This document shows positions 49,794 to 62,085 of a stretch of 64,000 nt of DNA, one piece after another. Origin of the DNA: Cacajao melanocephalus (taxonomy: Eukaryota; Chordata; Mammalia; Primates; Pitheciidae); assembly GCA_963573385.1 (NCBI GenBank), contig CAUYLG010033129.1, positions 1 to 64,000 of the forward strand, read 5' to 3'. Within the stretch, counting starts at the first letter, position 1, and each line of letters starts with the position of its first letter. The notes below the pieces were generated by a model that saw nothing but the letters and a program-made list of their open reading frames with translations, searched no databases and was not told where the DNA came from. The position numbers and the translations under genes were made by a program.

Positions 49794-51849
49794 CAAATGA
49801 ATAGTTCTAGATTTAAAAAAATCAAAATGAGACATGACAACTAAATGCAATGTATGATTCTTTATGGGGCTTTGAATATTCTTGAATATATACAACTTTT
49901 AAAGACATTATTGCACAATGAGGCTAGCTTGAGTGCGGACTGTGTAATATATGTGTTTTACTGTATTATGTATGTCAATGTTAATTTTCTAGAGTGCGAT
50001 CATGGCATTATTGTTTTGAATGAGAATATCCTTATTCTTAGGAAAGATGTTAAAATAGGAGTAAAGTGTCATGGAGTATGCAAGAGAATCTCAACTGAAT
50101 CAGAGAAAAGAAGCGTATTTAGAGATAGATCGCTAGGGCAAAAGGAAAAACTAGCGTAGAAAAATGTTAATGATTATGATTCCGCATAATCCATGTACAA
50201 TATTTGTTATACTAATTGTGTTACTTTTACAAAGGTTTAAAATTGCTCAAAGTAAAAATTTGTCCTGAAGGTTAAAAAAACTGTTATATTATCTCATATT
50301 CGAATGGCAACTAATATAAAATCTTTGGAAAACCATAATACTATATTTTTTCCTGAGGACTTTAAAATATTGGTCTAACTTTTTGCTAATGCTAAATGAT
50401 CTGTCAATATAAATGTTGTTATGTATTTTAAAATCAAGTAATCTATTCATCTGTCTTCAAGTTTTATGATTTTTCTATTTGTCTTTGAAGTTCTACTTTC
50501 ATTTTTTTCTTATCAGGTGTGTGTTAGTTTATACTAATATTGTTTGAAGATTTGTATAGCCTTCAACCTGTGAACTCATTTCTTATTTTAGATCTAGAAA
50601 GTTAAGAGGTTTTGTCTTTAAATAATCTTTATATTTATACCTCTCTCTGGCTCCATGTGGTGTATTATTATGCAGATGCTTCAAATAGATCTGTTTTAAA
50701 GTCTTTCCAAACATATTTATTCTTTTTAGTTATTAGGGCACATTTTCTGAGCATTTGATTCTAGTGAAACACTCTAAAAATTTCCTCTTGTGTGATATAT
50801 ATGTGTGATAATGGTTCATATTTATGATATGATATATGATATTATATATATGATATGATAATATGTAGGATTCAAAGAAGATTCTTCACGGGAGTCCGCC
50901 CCATGTGTATTTCAGTATAGTCGTTTTTTTTTTAAATTTGTCTTGTTCATGGCACTAGGAAATTTATCAGTATCTCACCAGTTCTTATATTATTTGATCA
51001 ATCTGATGTACTTACATATTATTTGAATTTAGATCTCATATTTCCTGTAGGAGCAGCTTGGGTTTCCCATTTTTCAAGAGTGGCTCCTTTTTTACCCAGG
51101 ACTGCAAGTAGATCACTAGTTTCTTTGTAGTTTCCCCAGATGAAAATAGTTATTTAGTTCCTGGTCTAGAAACAGATCAACATTTTGTGTCTCTACTTCA
51201 TGCATGTATCTCAGTTGTAGATGCCCACATTGACAGGGCCTGAAATCCTGACTACTATTTTTGAGGGTTGTAGAATTTCATGTGCCATGCAACATAAAGA
51301 GTTAGACTTGGAAAGAAAATGCACAGGAAATTACCACATAGGAAGTGGAAAGAATGAGGTCTATAGAAATAGTTAAAGGTGAGGCAAATAAAGCAAAAAT
51401 ATTTTTCTAGCAAACTTTCACACAGAGGAGGAACAGCATTCATATGTATAACTTTACCCATCCATTAAATGTATGATTTTATATCCTCTTTTCTGTGACA
51501 GTTACTTGTGGGGAAGCAAAACAGATTGGGTAAATCATATGAATAGAAAAATCATGTTTCAGTTTATAAAGACATATTAGAGGAATGATGCCCTCACCTC
51601 GCTCAGGAATTCACTTCTTTTCAACAATGAGGTTGGCTGGGAATTTGCCTCTTTTGTAAGGATCTTGCCTCTCTGGACACAATTTGTTCACCTGGTGAGT
51701 TGGAACCTAAATTGATCTGTTCCTGGAAGCCATTTAGAGAGCACTAGAGAATGAGAAACCACCAAGGGATTGGGATGAGGGCAAAGAACACATTGGTGTC
51801 CCATGTGTAAAGATTCCATCTTCAAGATGAATTGTTCACCCCTTTCTGC
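49794..51849. other. Unrecognised, AT-rich
   Basis: Possibly very old antisense L1 around 50440-50760, but not strong enough to call. An AT-rich low-complexity patch with GATATATGATAT repeats lies at 50795-50866. The plus-strand frame 49845-50159 is featureless. Confidence 0.35.
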
Positions 51850-51997
51850 CCCAGCTCAAATCACATGAATTAGTGATGAAACACCCAGCCAAACTCTTCC
51901 CAAATTCCATATCCACAAATCATGTGCAAAATCAGTTTTAGGCTACTAAGATTTGGGGTAGTTCGTTGCACAACTATAGATAACTGGACTACGTAAC
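51850..51997 (+). repeat. MLT1-like LTR 3' fragment
   Basis: 'cacccagccaaactcttccc', 'aggctactaagatttggggt' and 'tgcacaactatagataactg' match the 3' part of an older MLT1 subfamily LTR. Confidence 0.65.
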
Positions 51998-52957
51998 ATG
52001 AGAAGTACTTTTATGAAAAAGCTATTTGAGACTCATAGACATATTGGCTTCTGGATATCCATTTTTTGACTCAAAACTAGAGTAGCAATCAAGATGACAG
52101 AACTTAAGCACCAAAAAAGTTCTACTAAGTGACAAATGAAGACATGTCTCATCTCATTATGGACTGACAAGCACCTGAAATTCTAAGAATATCACACCTG
52201 GATGCTGAATTCAGTTTGAGGTATCTAAGCCCCAGACAGATTGGAAGAAGTTCAGAGAAGAGTAATTCCAAGTCTGACCCACACCAACCCCAATTAAGAA
52301 ATGTATTTTTTTTTAAAGCAGAAACCCAACGACAGTCTACTCCACACATAAAACCACAATAATTAAAGAAGGAAGGCTGGCTAGAGATAAAAGACAAAGC
52401 ATGTAACTAACTACATGAAAATGTACCTTAGGGCCAGCAACTGGTAACTACAGGAAAGGTATGATCATATGCTACAAATATTTGAAAGTCATTTTGCACT
52501 GGCAGTAGAACAATGTTTTATGAGATGTTATTAATACAATAACACTTTTTTAAAAAAAATTCTTCTTTTTTCTAAGTCAACATTAACAAACTTGGACCGA
52601 AAATTATTGTGAACAAGAGTAAGGATATTCATGCCTTTGTTGTCTGTAGCTATTATTGCAACTAAAAAGCACCATTATTTAGCACCAATAAAAGGATCAA
52701 AGAAAATAATTTCAATGGCATTTCTAGGTTAATCACATTTTAAACATGTATATATTTTAAATCATATAAGAACAATATATATTAGCATGCACTTAACAGG
52801 CTTCCATGTTACATTCTTTTTTTTTTAATCTATGTCCATTTTTCTAATTTTGATAATCTGTACAGCCTATAATTTAGTCAGGTAACCGCATGAAGACACA
52901 TTTTACACAGGTATACTTGGATTGGATCTTTAAAAACTGAAATGACAGTCACCTTCA
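51998..52957. other. Unrecognised, no gene seen
   Basis: The minus-strand open frame 52149-52397 is not recognisable. No family identified. Confidence 0.4.
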
Positions 52958-53175
52958 TACTTCTTGTTTTTCAATTACCATATATTAAATATCCACTGTG
53001 GGTAAGTCTCTGTGCTGATATTTAGTGATACAAAGTGAGTGAGATGAAGTCCTGGCCTTTGATCAGCTTCCACTCTAGTAGAGGAGAAAACACTTCATAG
53101 CAATCATCAATTTTACGGTCTAAGAGCTCTGATAGAAATATGGATAAAGGACAAAGCAGACTGAAGGAGCAGACT
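52958..53175 (-). mobile_element. L2 3' region, antisense
   Basis: 'tatccactgtgggtaagtct', 'agtcctggcctttgatcagc' and 'ttccactctagtagaggaga' match the antisense L2 3' end. Confidence 0.65.
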
Positions 53176-54232
53176 CAATCCTCTGAGATGATCCTCTAGT
53201 TGGAGATTGACTAATAGTCTGTCAGAGTAAAGATGCAAAATAACGTATGATATATCTCAGTCGAGGTGCTTTGTGTGAAAATGTTTTGGAAAACATGAAA
53301 TAGTAAGTGTATGAACTATGTTTCTGGATAACCTGGATGTCAGCAAAGAGACCTAGCTTTTTAAAATTGCCACTGAATTGGCATGGATTTCCCATGAATG
53401 TCCAGTTCCTTACCAATGTTTCCTGAGATTTGGGGGAGGCCTGAGAACATGCATATTTCCCCTTGTGCATCAAACTTAAGGCTACTCCTGAAGACATTGA
53501 TTTTAAGGATCAACATACTTGTGTTGTACGTGCTGATTTTCTATAAAAGGCTGTGCCTATAGAATAAAATACAGCCCCTTTTCCTCATTTTTTACACACA
53601 CATGCACTCACATACACACACCCTCCATGCATATAAGGTATCTGTGAGTGTGGCAGATTTTTACATAGTTGAAGGATAGGAAGTCTTACTTATGTCACGA
53701 TAACGCTAATAAGCTAATTATTTCTCCCTTCCTGCTTTTTAACTAGACTAAGTTTTGTACAGGCTCCAGCATCTCTCAATTTTGTTTATCTCTATGTTTC
53801 TACCAACTACACTGCTGCCCCCTGGGCCTTGATACTTTAAAAAAATCCTCTTTTTAAACAACGCAGAGCAATTCCTTCCATCCCTGAAATTCACCTCTGC
53901 CTATACCTTTACACACCCAGACATGGGTTCATTTGTTAAAATGGCGTCCACCTACTTCAGTTTTAAATCTCTCTGCTTCTTTAAACAGCCTTTGCAATAA
54001 GTTAAAAATACATTTGCTGATTTAGAGCCGTCTTCCTAAGAACTTAGTGACTAGTCAATTTTGGATTTAAGTAGCATTTCTTTGTCTCTGTGAATCAGAG
54101 ACAGGGTTTATATTTCAAATGTTTATTGTGATGTTTCATTAGAATCAATACCCAGTGGGGAAGGGGATTGAAAAGTGGGAGAAGTTGTTGACCTGACAAC
54201 TTTAGGTAAGTGGTTTCATATGGGGGCTATTT
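53176..54232. other. Unrecognised, CA-rich patch
   Basis: A short CA-rich patch lies at 53593-53624. No family or gene recognised. The minus-strand frame 53222-53497 shows no domain. Confidence 0.4.
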
Positions 54233-54440
54233 TGTCACCCCAGGGGACGTCTGATAATTCTGGAGACACTTTTGATTATCATGACTGAGGTAGGGGTGGG
54301 AGTTGCTGCTGGCCTCTAGAGAGTAGGAGACAGGAATTATGCTAAACATCCTATAATGCATGGGATGGCCCCCTACAACAAAGAATTGCCCAGCCCTAAA
54401 TGTCAATTTTACCAAATTTGAGAAACCCTGGCTTATCTGA
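54233..54440 (+). repeat. hAT-like MITE fossil, copy 2
   Basis: 'ggagacacttttgattatca', 'aaacatcctataatgcatgg', 'aacaaagaattgcccagccc' and 'aaatttgagaaaccctgg' follow a common mammalian hAT-type MITE. It matches copy 1 (14395-14570) in the opposite orientation. Minus-strand frames here are shadows. Confidence 0.75.
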
Positions 54441-55009
54441 CCCTCAGGAGAAGCTCTGAAAGTAAAATATCCTTCACTGGGCCCAATCGACAAGGCCTAT
54501 ATAATCTCAGCTCCCTCAGCAAGGAATATGAACAGACAGCTCTCTGCCCTGAAGCCATCCTGAAGAGGCTGACCGCTGAACTGCCAAGGGACAGCAACCT
54601 CCAAACCTGGGACAATCACCCCTTCAGTGAAGAGGGAAGGAGGCAGCACATCTCCCTATATCTCTCTGCAATAGCTATGTGCAGTGGTATGGAGGACAAA
54701 TATTTCATGGTACTTTCCTGTGTTGCTTAGGATAAAGAAAAATGCATGCATGCCTGGTGGTCAGTTTCCCCTGGAGCATAGCTAACTCTATGATCTAGTA
54801 TTTATAGAGTTCTAAATGGTAGATGAGGTGCTCTATCTGCACCATTAACCCTTATTCTTATGCCAACTATTCTAAAACTTGATAACTCAACAAATATGTA
54901 ACTACTTGATAAGATTTCCATCTGTGGCCAATTCAGTAATAAATCAGATGAAAACACTTAACATTGACTTTATGCAATCAAAAGCAAAGTGAGGATTTTT
55001 CCAACATTT
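54441..55009. other. Unrecognised, possible MIR trace
   Basis: 54790-54870 faintly resembles MIR, too weakly to call. No coding frame. Confidence 0.35.
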
Positions 55010-55262
55010 AAGCTGTAGAATGTCAGTGGTAGATGGGATGCCAGCAGTCACCTACTCCAATTTCACATGCAATTGCACATGTATCCATGTATCACAGCAC
55101 CTCCAACCAATGATATCCTTAATTATCAGAGTGATGTGCGCTATCTCAAGTGAGAATTCATTCTAAGACATATTTGTTTTTTCCCCATTATATTAAGCTT
55201 CAAACTTTTCATTTTCCAAATGAAATTCATCCTTTTTCCTGCAACCTGTGTACTACCTAAAG
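55010..55262 (+). repeat. Ancient CR1/L3-like repeat
   Basis: 'gtagaatgtcagtggtagat', 'cagtcacctactccaatttc', 'tattaagcttcaaacttttc' and 'tttcctgcaacctgtgtact' resemble a CR1/L3-type mammalian fossil. The exon-like segment at 23294 belongs to the same kind of repeat. Confidence 0.5.
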
Positions 55263-57125
55263 CATGAGTTTGAGTCTGCTAAGTTCCTGGATACCATGAA
55301 AGCTAAGATCATGTATTTGCATTCCTCAATATTTTTTTGACCTTCATTTTACAAAACAATTTTGACTTATTGTTAAGAAAAAAAAGCAAGTTATATTTTC
55401 TTTGGTGACAAATATTATAGATTTGTAATCCAATAAAACTTCTTCATTACATAAATATTATCATAAATTAATGCTCTACATCATTTATAGAAAAATAATT
55501 ATTGTTTGCATTTATTTTTATAGTGTCTGTATCAAGAAAATAATGTCCCTTAAACAAATAAAGAGTCAAGAAAAATAATGGGAATTTCGTTTTTCTCATT
55601 ATTTTCATTAGGGCAGTTTTTAAATTGCCCTTGAATATGTTAGTTATTTCTCTGATATTTTAAATAGTTGAAGCCCAAAGTGCACAAATGATATTTGAAC
55701 ATAATGAGGTTTTTCTTTCTGGAATGTAGTCCTTGTTATAAAAATATGAATGATAGTAGCAATGAGTAGAATATGTTAATAATTATTCATAATGGTTCAC
55801 TCGAAGTTTAATAATTAACATAAAATTGCAAAAAGAAACATTTGATTATGTGTAGTATGTATATTGTAAAATGACATTGCATAATCAGTCTAGAGGAAGT
55901 TAATGAGTGCCCATTTGAAATCCCTACTCATTTATGTTTATGCTTATTAGTATATAATAATTAATAAAATAGTTGGTGATAAGAAAATAGAGTATGTAAA
56001 TAGTTCTCCATATGTAAGCCCCAAGTATGATATTTTCTTTGGAAAAATGATTCTTATATGTCATATTTTTAAGAGGCCATGTTTAGTATATCCATTTCAG
56101 ACACCAGAATTAACTTTTATGGAGTAGAATCAGGACTCTAATTTTCTATTAAAAGAAATAAAGACATTTCTCCTCTTTGTATTTAGGAGAATACTAACAA
56201 TAATGTATCATGGATATAAAGAGAGAAATCCTTTCTGCTACCATTTTCTAGGTTTTGTTAATTTGATATCTCTTTTGCTACAATTCTTACTTGCAGAAAA
56301 TAAAACTAACGTTCATTTTCAATGCAAATATTTAAAAGAATAGACATAGGATATTTTATTACATAGGATAGGCCAGTTGTCACTATCAAAGCCCCCAAAT
56401 CTTGGTGGATTCATGTAATAGAGTTCTAGTTCTGACGAAGGAGACAGGGTAATGCAGGTTTGCTGTAGAGAGGGAAGCCATTCCCTCTGGCTTTGAAGCA
56501 TTCTATTTTATGCTGTGTGGATGACCACACAGCCAATTTCAGAGGTCAGGACAGGAAACAACATGCATGTCTTTCTCCCACATACCAATGAACAGAGCTC
56601 AGTCAGTCACCTAATCTAAGAAAGCACCAAAATGGCTTGCCGCATTCTCAAGAAGAAGAAAATGAGATTTGGTGACCAGACCAATTTGGGGCAATTACTT
56701 CCCTCACTTATTTTTTGCTGTAATTTCATGATCTAAACTCTGTATTCCACACAATATCTGTGGGCATGAACTTTATTACCACCATGGCTTATCCTGGTGT
56801 CCTAATACCTATTCAGTTTACAAGGAGAACTGAGAACAAATAGGACCATTCAGGATGATGTGGGGCCACCTTGAAGCATCGGCATGGTCTGAGGGTCTTT
56901 GGGAAAATATCTTTCTCCCTCCACATCTCACTCCTGCTGTTCACCCACATGACTGCTGGCAGCACATTCACCACCATCACACAAGCCCACAAACCCACAC
57001 ACAACCCTCACCCAAAGCAGGAGAGAAAGCACTCAGGGAAGAGAATTCTGTTGTACTCCTTCACACCATCTCACTCCCGGATCTCTTACCACCAATATCT
57101 TTCACTCCAGCTACTAACTTTCCTC
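55263..57125. other. Unrecognised, no gene seen
   Basis: AT-rich to about 56500, then more mixed. Overlapping frames at 56813-57166 on both strands have no recognisable product. Confidence 0.4.
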
Positions 57126-57522
57126 TTCACATTTTGTTTTTAACTTTTAAGTTCAAGAGCACATAAGCAGGTTTGTTACAAAGGTAAACGTGTGTCATGG
57201 AGGTTTGTTGCAGAGATTTTTTCATCACCCAAATATTAAGCCTAGTACCCATTAGTTATTTTTCCTGAATCTCTCCCTCCTCTAACCCTCCACCCTTTGA
57301 AAGACCCCAGTGTGTGTTGTTCCCTTCTAAGTTGCCTGTGTTCTCATCATTTACCTCCCACTTATGAGTGAGTACATGCAGTAGTTGGTTTTGTGTTCCT
57401 GTGTGAGTTTACTAAGGATAATGGCCTCCAGCTCCATCCATGTGCCTGCAAAGGACATGACCTTGTTATTTTTTATGGTTGCATAGTATTCCACAATGTA
57501 TATGTATCACATTTTCTTGACT
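57126..57522 (-). mobile_element. L1 3' end, antisense, 5' truncated
   Basis: 'ttttaagttcaagagcacat', 'ggtaaacgtgtgtcatggag', 'acttatgagtgagtacatgc' and 'gttgcatagtattccacaat' are antisense 3' UTR/ORF2 end of an L1PA/L1PB-type element. There is no clean T-run at the left. Confidence 0.9.
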
Positions 57523-58115
57523 TTTATAATCTATTCTTCCTACAACAGCAAGAATAATTGTTTGAAATTATACATGAGACTTCATCACTACCTTGTTCAA
57601 AATTCTTAGGATTCTTCCCAGTACTTTTAGAATAGGGCTCAATTGCTTTATCATCGACTGCAAAGCCCTATGTCATCTGAACCTGCATACCTATCCTATC
57701 CAAGAGTATCTCCAACACTCTCCCACTGGATGACCCTGCTCTGTCTACAAAGTCTTTTCTGTTCTTTGAACAAATAAAATTTATTCTTTCCTGAGTGTCT
57801 TGCATCTGCACTGAGACCTTTCTTGGTTTTAGTTTCGAAAAAGGCCAGCAAGCACCATCCTATTTAAATAGTCCCTGTGGTTAGATCCCATCTCTGTCAC
57901 CTTTTCCTAGTGAGTTTTCACCATAGAACTTACGATTACCTGGATTGCAGAATAGATTCACGTGTTTGCTTGTTCATGGCCTGCATCTCCCACTCACATA
58001 TTATTCCCATAATGCAACAGGCTTAGTTTCATGCTCCATTTATGGAACCCAAAATAGTACCTGGCATCTACAAGTCACTCAATAAGTAAGTTTGGAATAA
58101 TTTAGTAGATGAATA
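57523..58115 (+). mobile_element. L2 3' end
   Basis: 'cactaccttgttcaaaattc', 'actgcaaagccctatgtcat', 'atgaccctgctctgtctaca', 'cctgagtgtcttgcatctgc' and 'tcactcaataagtaagtttg' follow L2 in order over nearly 600 bp. Confidence 0.8.
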
Positions 58116-58258
58116 GGTAAATAATGAAAAGGCACCATGATTGGTTTTAGAAGGATAGGTAGGATTTTGCCAAATGAGAACTGATTACCGTGCATTCAAT
58201 GCCAAAGGAGCAGCAAATGTCTATGAATTAGAAAACAAGTCTTGACATAATTTAGCTA

Positions 58259-58337
58259 TTAGGTTGGTGCCAAAGTAATTGAGGCTTTTGCCATTGACAA
58301 TAATGGCAAAATCATAATTTCTTTGGCACCATCCTAA
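58259..58337 (+). mobile_element. MADE1 (mariner-derived MITE)
   Basis: Roughly 80 bp with long inverted ends: TTAGGTTGGTGCCAAAGTAA at the left, CTTTGGCACCATCCTAA at the right, and TTTTGCCATTGA / TAATGGCAAAA inside. This is the MADE1 element, mobilised by Hsmar1 transposase at TA sites. It folds into a hairpin. The miR-548 family derives from MADE1 copies, but nothing here shows this copy is processed. Confidence 0.94.
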
Positions 58338-59379
58338 ATGGAACAGTATTTCTCATATTTTAAGTAACTAAGTTTATAAAATAGAAAAAATGTATAACTT
58401 TTCATTAGAATATGTTGCTGTTTTATTTCTTGAACTAAGCCAAGCAATCTTTGAATATCCGTTTTCTAGGAGAGCCTTAAGTTTATACTTGCAAAATATT
58501 CTAATTAACAACTAATTCATAGTCACTCTATGTTTAATTTTAGCATTAACCTTAATAATCTTTTGTAAATATATGGAAGATAAAGGCATATCATCTTCTT
58601 AAATTTTATGCAATATGAAGATAACTTTTTACCATTGTAAAATACTGTTATTTATAACAGCACACAACTTACCTAAACAAACATACAAGCTTTATACTTT
58701 ACAACACAAATCAGGCATCAGTTGAACTTTACACTAAATATTATTCTATACGATTGACAATATTAACATTTTCTTGATCAAACTTGCTGCTGAATTATTG
58801 TCATGTTTTTTATGTATGTATTAAAACATACTTGTTATGTTTCCAAAATTCAGGAATGTTAAACTGTAAATAATTTTAATTACTGAGTTAAAGGTTTGGG
58901 AAGTTTTCCTTCATTGTGAAATCTTAAAATAATTATAGACTTACTTCACTTTCACCTTCTTCATAGGATTGAGATAACCTCACCACTGTAGCTGTTGGGT
59001 GGTATATAATATGGAATTAATTCCTAAATATTACAAGTCAAATTAGCTGAAAAGCGGTTAACTCTCTTTAAATATACATACAGTGTCTTTATCTTGGCTC
59101 CTATATTAGAACCTAAGGTAAAGATCAATGTATTGATGCTGTTTGGAAAGTCCAAGCCCAGGTTGGTAAAGGTGAAGAGAAAGGAGAAGTGAGGGAATTA
59201 AAGATCAAGAGCAATTGTTTGCAATTCACTACTGTGATGGCAACTTCTTTGCCATAAGCCATAAAGAGACCCAAGTGGTCACTCAGAAGCAAATTGACTT
59301 GTCAAGCAGAACTTTTCTGGAAAGTTTACAAGGAGAAATCACACCACAGAGCATCACATGAAAGGGTAAAGGGGGAAGA
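58338..59379. other. Unrecognised, no gene seen
   Basis: AT-rich sequence with no recognised family or frame. Confidence 0.4.
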
Positions 59380-60985
59380 TTTACTGACTCAATGTCTTGC
59401 AGTCAGTCATCTATTTCCCACTGGCAAAATCCTCCCTATGGAGAGCTAACTGGCTCGTACCTTCAGATAGTGTCATTCAGCCCCCGGCAGCTTTCTGGGC
59501 TACTAAATGTCATAGGGTCTGGTGGAACATTTCACGCAAGTCTGGAAATGAAACAGAAAATCAACATGGAAACATTAAAGAGGTAGTCAAGGGAAAATGA
59601 GAAGGTCCGCAATGATTATATCCCATTCAATGCCTATTCATCCTACTCATGCCAACTTACGGCCTCCCACTGTCTCAAGTCACTGGGAAGTACCACAAGG
59701 TGGGCCCACAGACCTGTAAAATGACCTTAAACCAGAATTGTGTTTATTACTTGATCTTTATCCCCATTGTAACTGGTGGACCATGGTAGCCATTCAAATC
59801 TTCAAGTAACAAGTCATCCAGAACCCCACACCTAACATCCTTTAGAAAATCTGCATATTCTTTCATTCTCCAGTAAACAATTGCCTTGGCAAAGAGCTCC
59901 ATGATTCTTTAGAGGAACAGCTGGGGCATTTATTGTATATACTGCTTTAGGTAACCCAGCTTTCTTGTCAGTGTGTCATGGGTATCTGGCACAGCTTATC
60001 TATGGAAACTGGGTAACTAGTCATGATGACGTCCCCTCCAATAGCTGCCATTAGCTCTCTGCTAAACTGCTGTTGATTCATTTTTATTATGTAAGTCATG
60101 CACCCTAGTCAGTTGTGCATCTATCTCACCACCATGGGAATACCACAGTCTGTTAACTGTGACTATATATCAGTGTGGATTAAAACCTTGTTTGGCACTC
60201 TGATTCTAGTGTTTATTGTGGTGAGTATATCTATCTTGGTGCTGATGATTAAGTGCTCACACTTGCAGCCATTCCAGAATCTCGTCTTTCCTAGAAATAA
60301 TAGGGAGGTCTGGTCAAAGGAAGAATTCCATAACTAAGGACCTCGCCCTAGGAAGGACTGTCACTATTATGATAGTAAATACTCTTGTACCCACCCCCAC
60401 TCCAATAGTACCTTACTTATTTACCAAGTAAAGAGAAGATTCTTCATCTACCCCTGGGGAAGTTGGACATTTGTGGATTCTTGAACTATACACAAAAAGC
60501 CATGATAACAGTCTTGTATGCCAGAACCTTCTGATTGCCTATTTAACATTTTGCCAAGGAAGTTTTTGCATTTCCACTTTGGGGGGTTTCAACTATCACA
60601 GACTCTAGGTTCCTGGGAGCAAACTCAGCAAATTAAGAGGACCAATTCCTGTCATCCTTTCCAAAATATTAAATTCTGACTCCTGAGATTCTAGAAATAT
60701 TCCATCTCGCTTTCCAATTTCACAGTCAAGACTCAGACTCAACATCCTTTCCAGTGTCTCATCGCTCTTTGTCAGGTGCTGCCATTACCTTTCAGGTATA
60801 GGCTATTTCTTCTTGGAGCTTTGACTTCCCTTTCAAGGCTGAGCTGAGATATGAGTTTGGTTATGCCCCGTAGATAACATGGGGAGACAGGAGCGTATCC
60901 TAAGGGACTAAATGTCTTATTGTAAGACATCTGCCTCCTGTAAAGTCCCATGCCTTCCCCTCCAGGAATGGGGAAGGGAGTGCTG
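59380..60985 (+). other. Possible ERV-like internal remnant
   Basis: More G+C-rich than its flanks. It holds two modest open frames: 59392-59586, and 60098-60337 with one hydrophobic segment of about 20 residues followed by a short polar tail, as in a membrane anchor. A G-rich purine tract (60965-60979, AATGGGGAAGGGAG) followed by TG resembles a polypurine tract before an LTR. I recognise no specific ERV family and see no second LTR. Stops break the region between the frames. It may equally be unrelated single-copy DNA. Confidence 0.25.
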
Positions 60986-61917
60986 AATGACGGCCTATGA
61001 CAATAGCCAGAGGCTAAAATTTGAAAATTCTTTGTTTTCCAGTTTTTCCACCCATTGCCCCATCCCAGATCTCAGTCTCCCAATCTTTTACCCTGAAAGT
61101 CTAACTTTGTCATAGAAAAACTTCCAAGGCTGCTGATCTACTGTCCTCTGGCTTTCTGGTCATGTAATAATTTGGATAGCAATTTCTCTTGCTTTTTACT
61201 CTAATATTTGTAAGGACTCTATTCTTAAATAGTCATAAATAATTTCTCACCATCACAATCTATTTAAATAATTAATGTGATGTCACTTAATGCAGTTTTT
61301 TCTTGTTGTTGTTTTCTAAGAGCTGATTAATCCAACTCCAAAGCCCCATCCTGAGGCAGAAATTGTGTTGACCCAGGCCCTCTAGAAAACTTGAGGCAAA
61401 GATTAAATTTACTGTAAAGTTCAAGTACCAGGCTCTGGGAATGAGTGGGAATCAAATGTAAAAGAGTCAGGAAAGAGGCAGGCAAGGGAGTTGGAGAAGG
61501 TACACAAATTTTGTAACCCCAGTGCTTTGAATAATGAATAATGAAACACTGAAATATTTTGTCACTTGTAATACAGTTTCTGTGGTTATCTTCTCATAAT
61601 CTGAACCAGTGTAGTTATATTTTGGGTGTATCATTTTCATTGCACTGTTTATACAGTATGAACAAAAACCCTATTTACACATGAGAGCAGTAGACAACAC
61701 ATATTTAGGAATAAAACATCTAGTATGTGAAACAAGTATTTCTGCTAGGTCATCCAAATTAGCAGCAGAAGTAGTTTAAATGAGTACGAGAATAAAGGCA
61801 TTTAAACATGTTAAATGATAGAGGTAGGATACATCTATGTTAATAATTAACTCACATAATACATCTAAACTATGAAGTCAATAAGGTCATTTTTAGCTGC
61901 TCTGGTCATCTTGAATA
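60986..61917. other. Unrecognised, no gene seen
   Basis: If the preceding stretch is ERV-derived, a degraded LTR could begin here, but I cannot define its end. No coding frame. Confidence 0.35.
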
Positions 61918-62085
61918 CTCATCTCAAATGTCCTTCTTTTTGAAAGTTGCCCCAGGTAGAACTGGTCACTTCCATCTATATTCATTTAGTGCATTCCACA
62001 TAATTTTTTATATCTCACATATCTCTTTCTAACCTGAAGATTGAGGTGACATTTTTTTTATCTGCTCTTCTGCCTAAAACAGTAA
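61918..62085 (+). mobile_element. L2 3' fragment
   Basis: 'atactcatctcaaatgtcct', 'tgaaagttgccccaggtaga' and 'ttcatttagtgcattccaca' match sense L2 near its 3' end. Confidence 0.6.
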
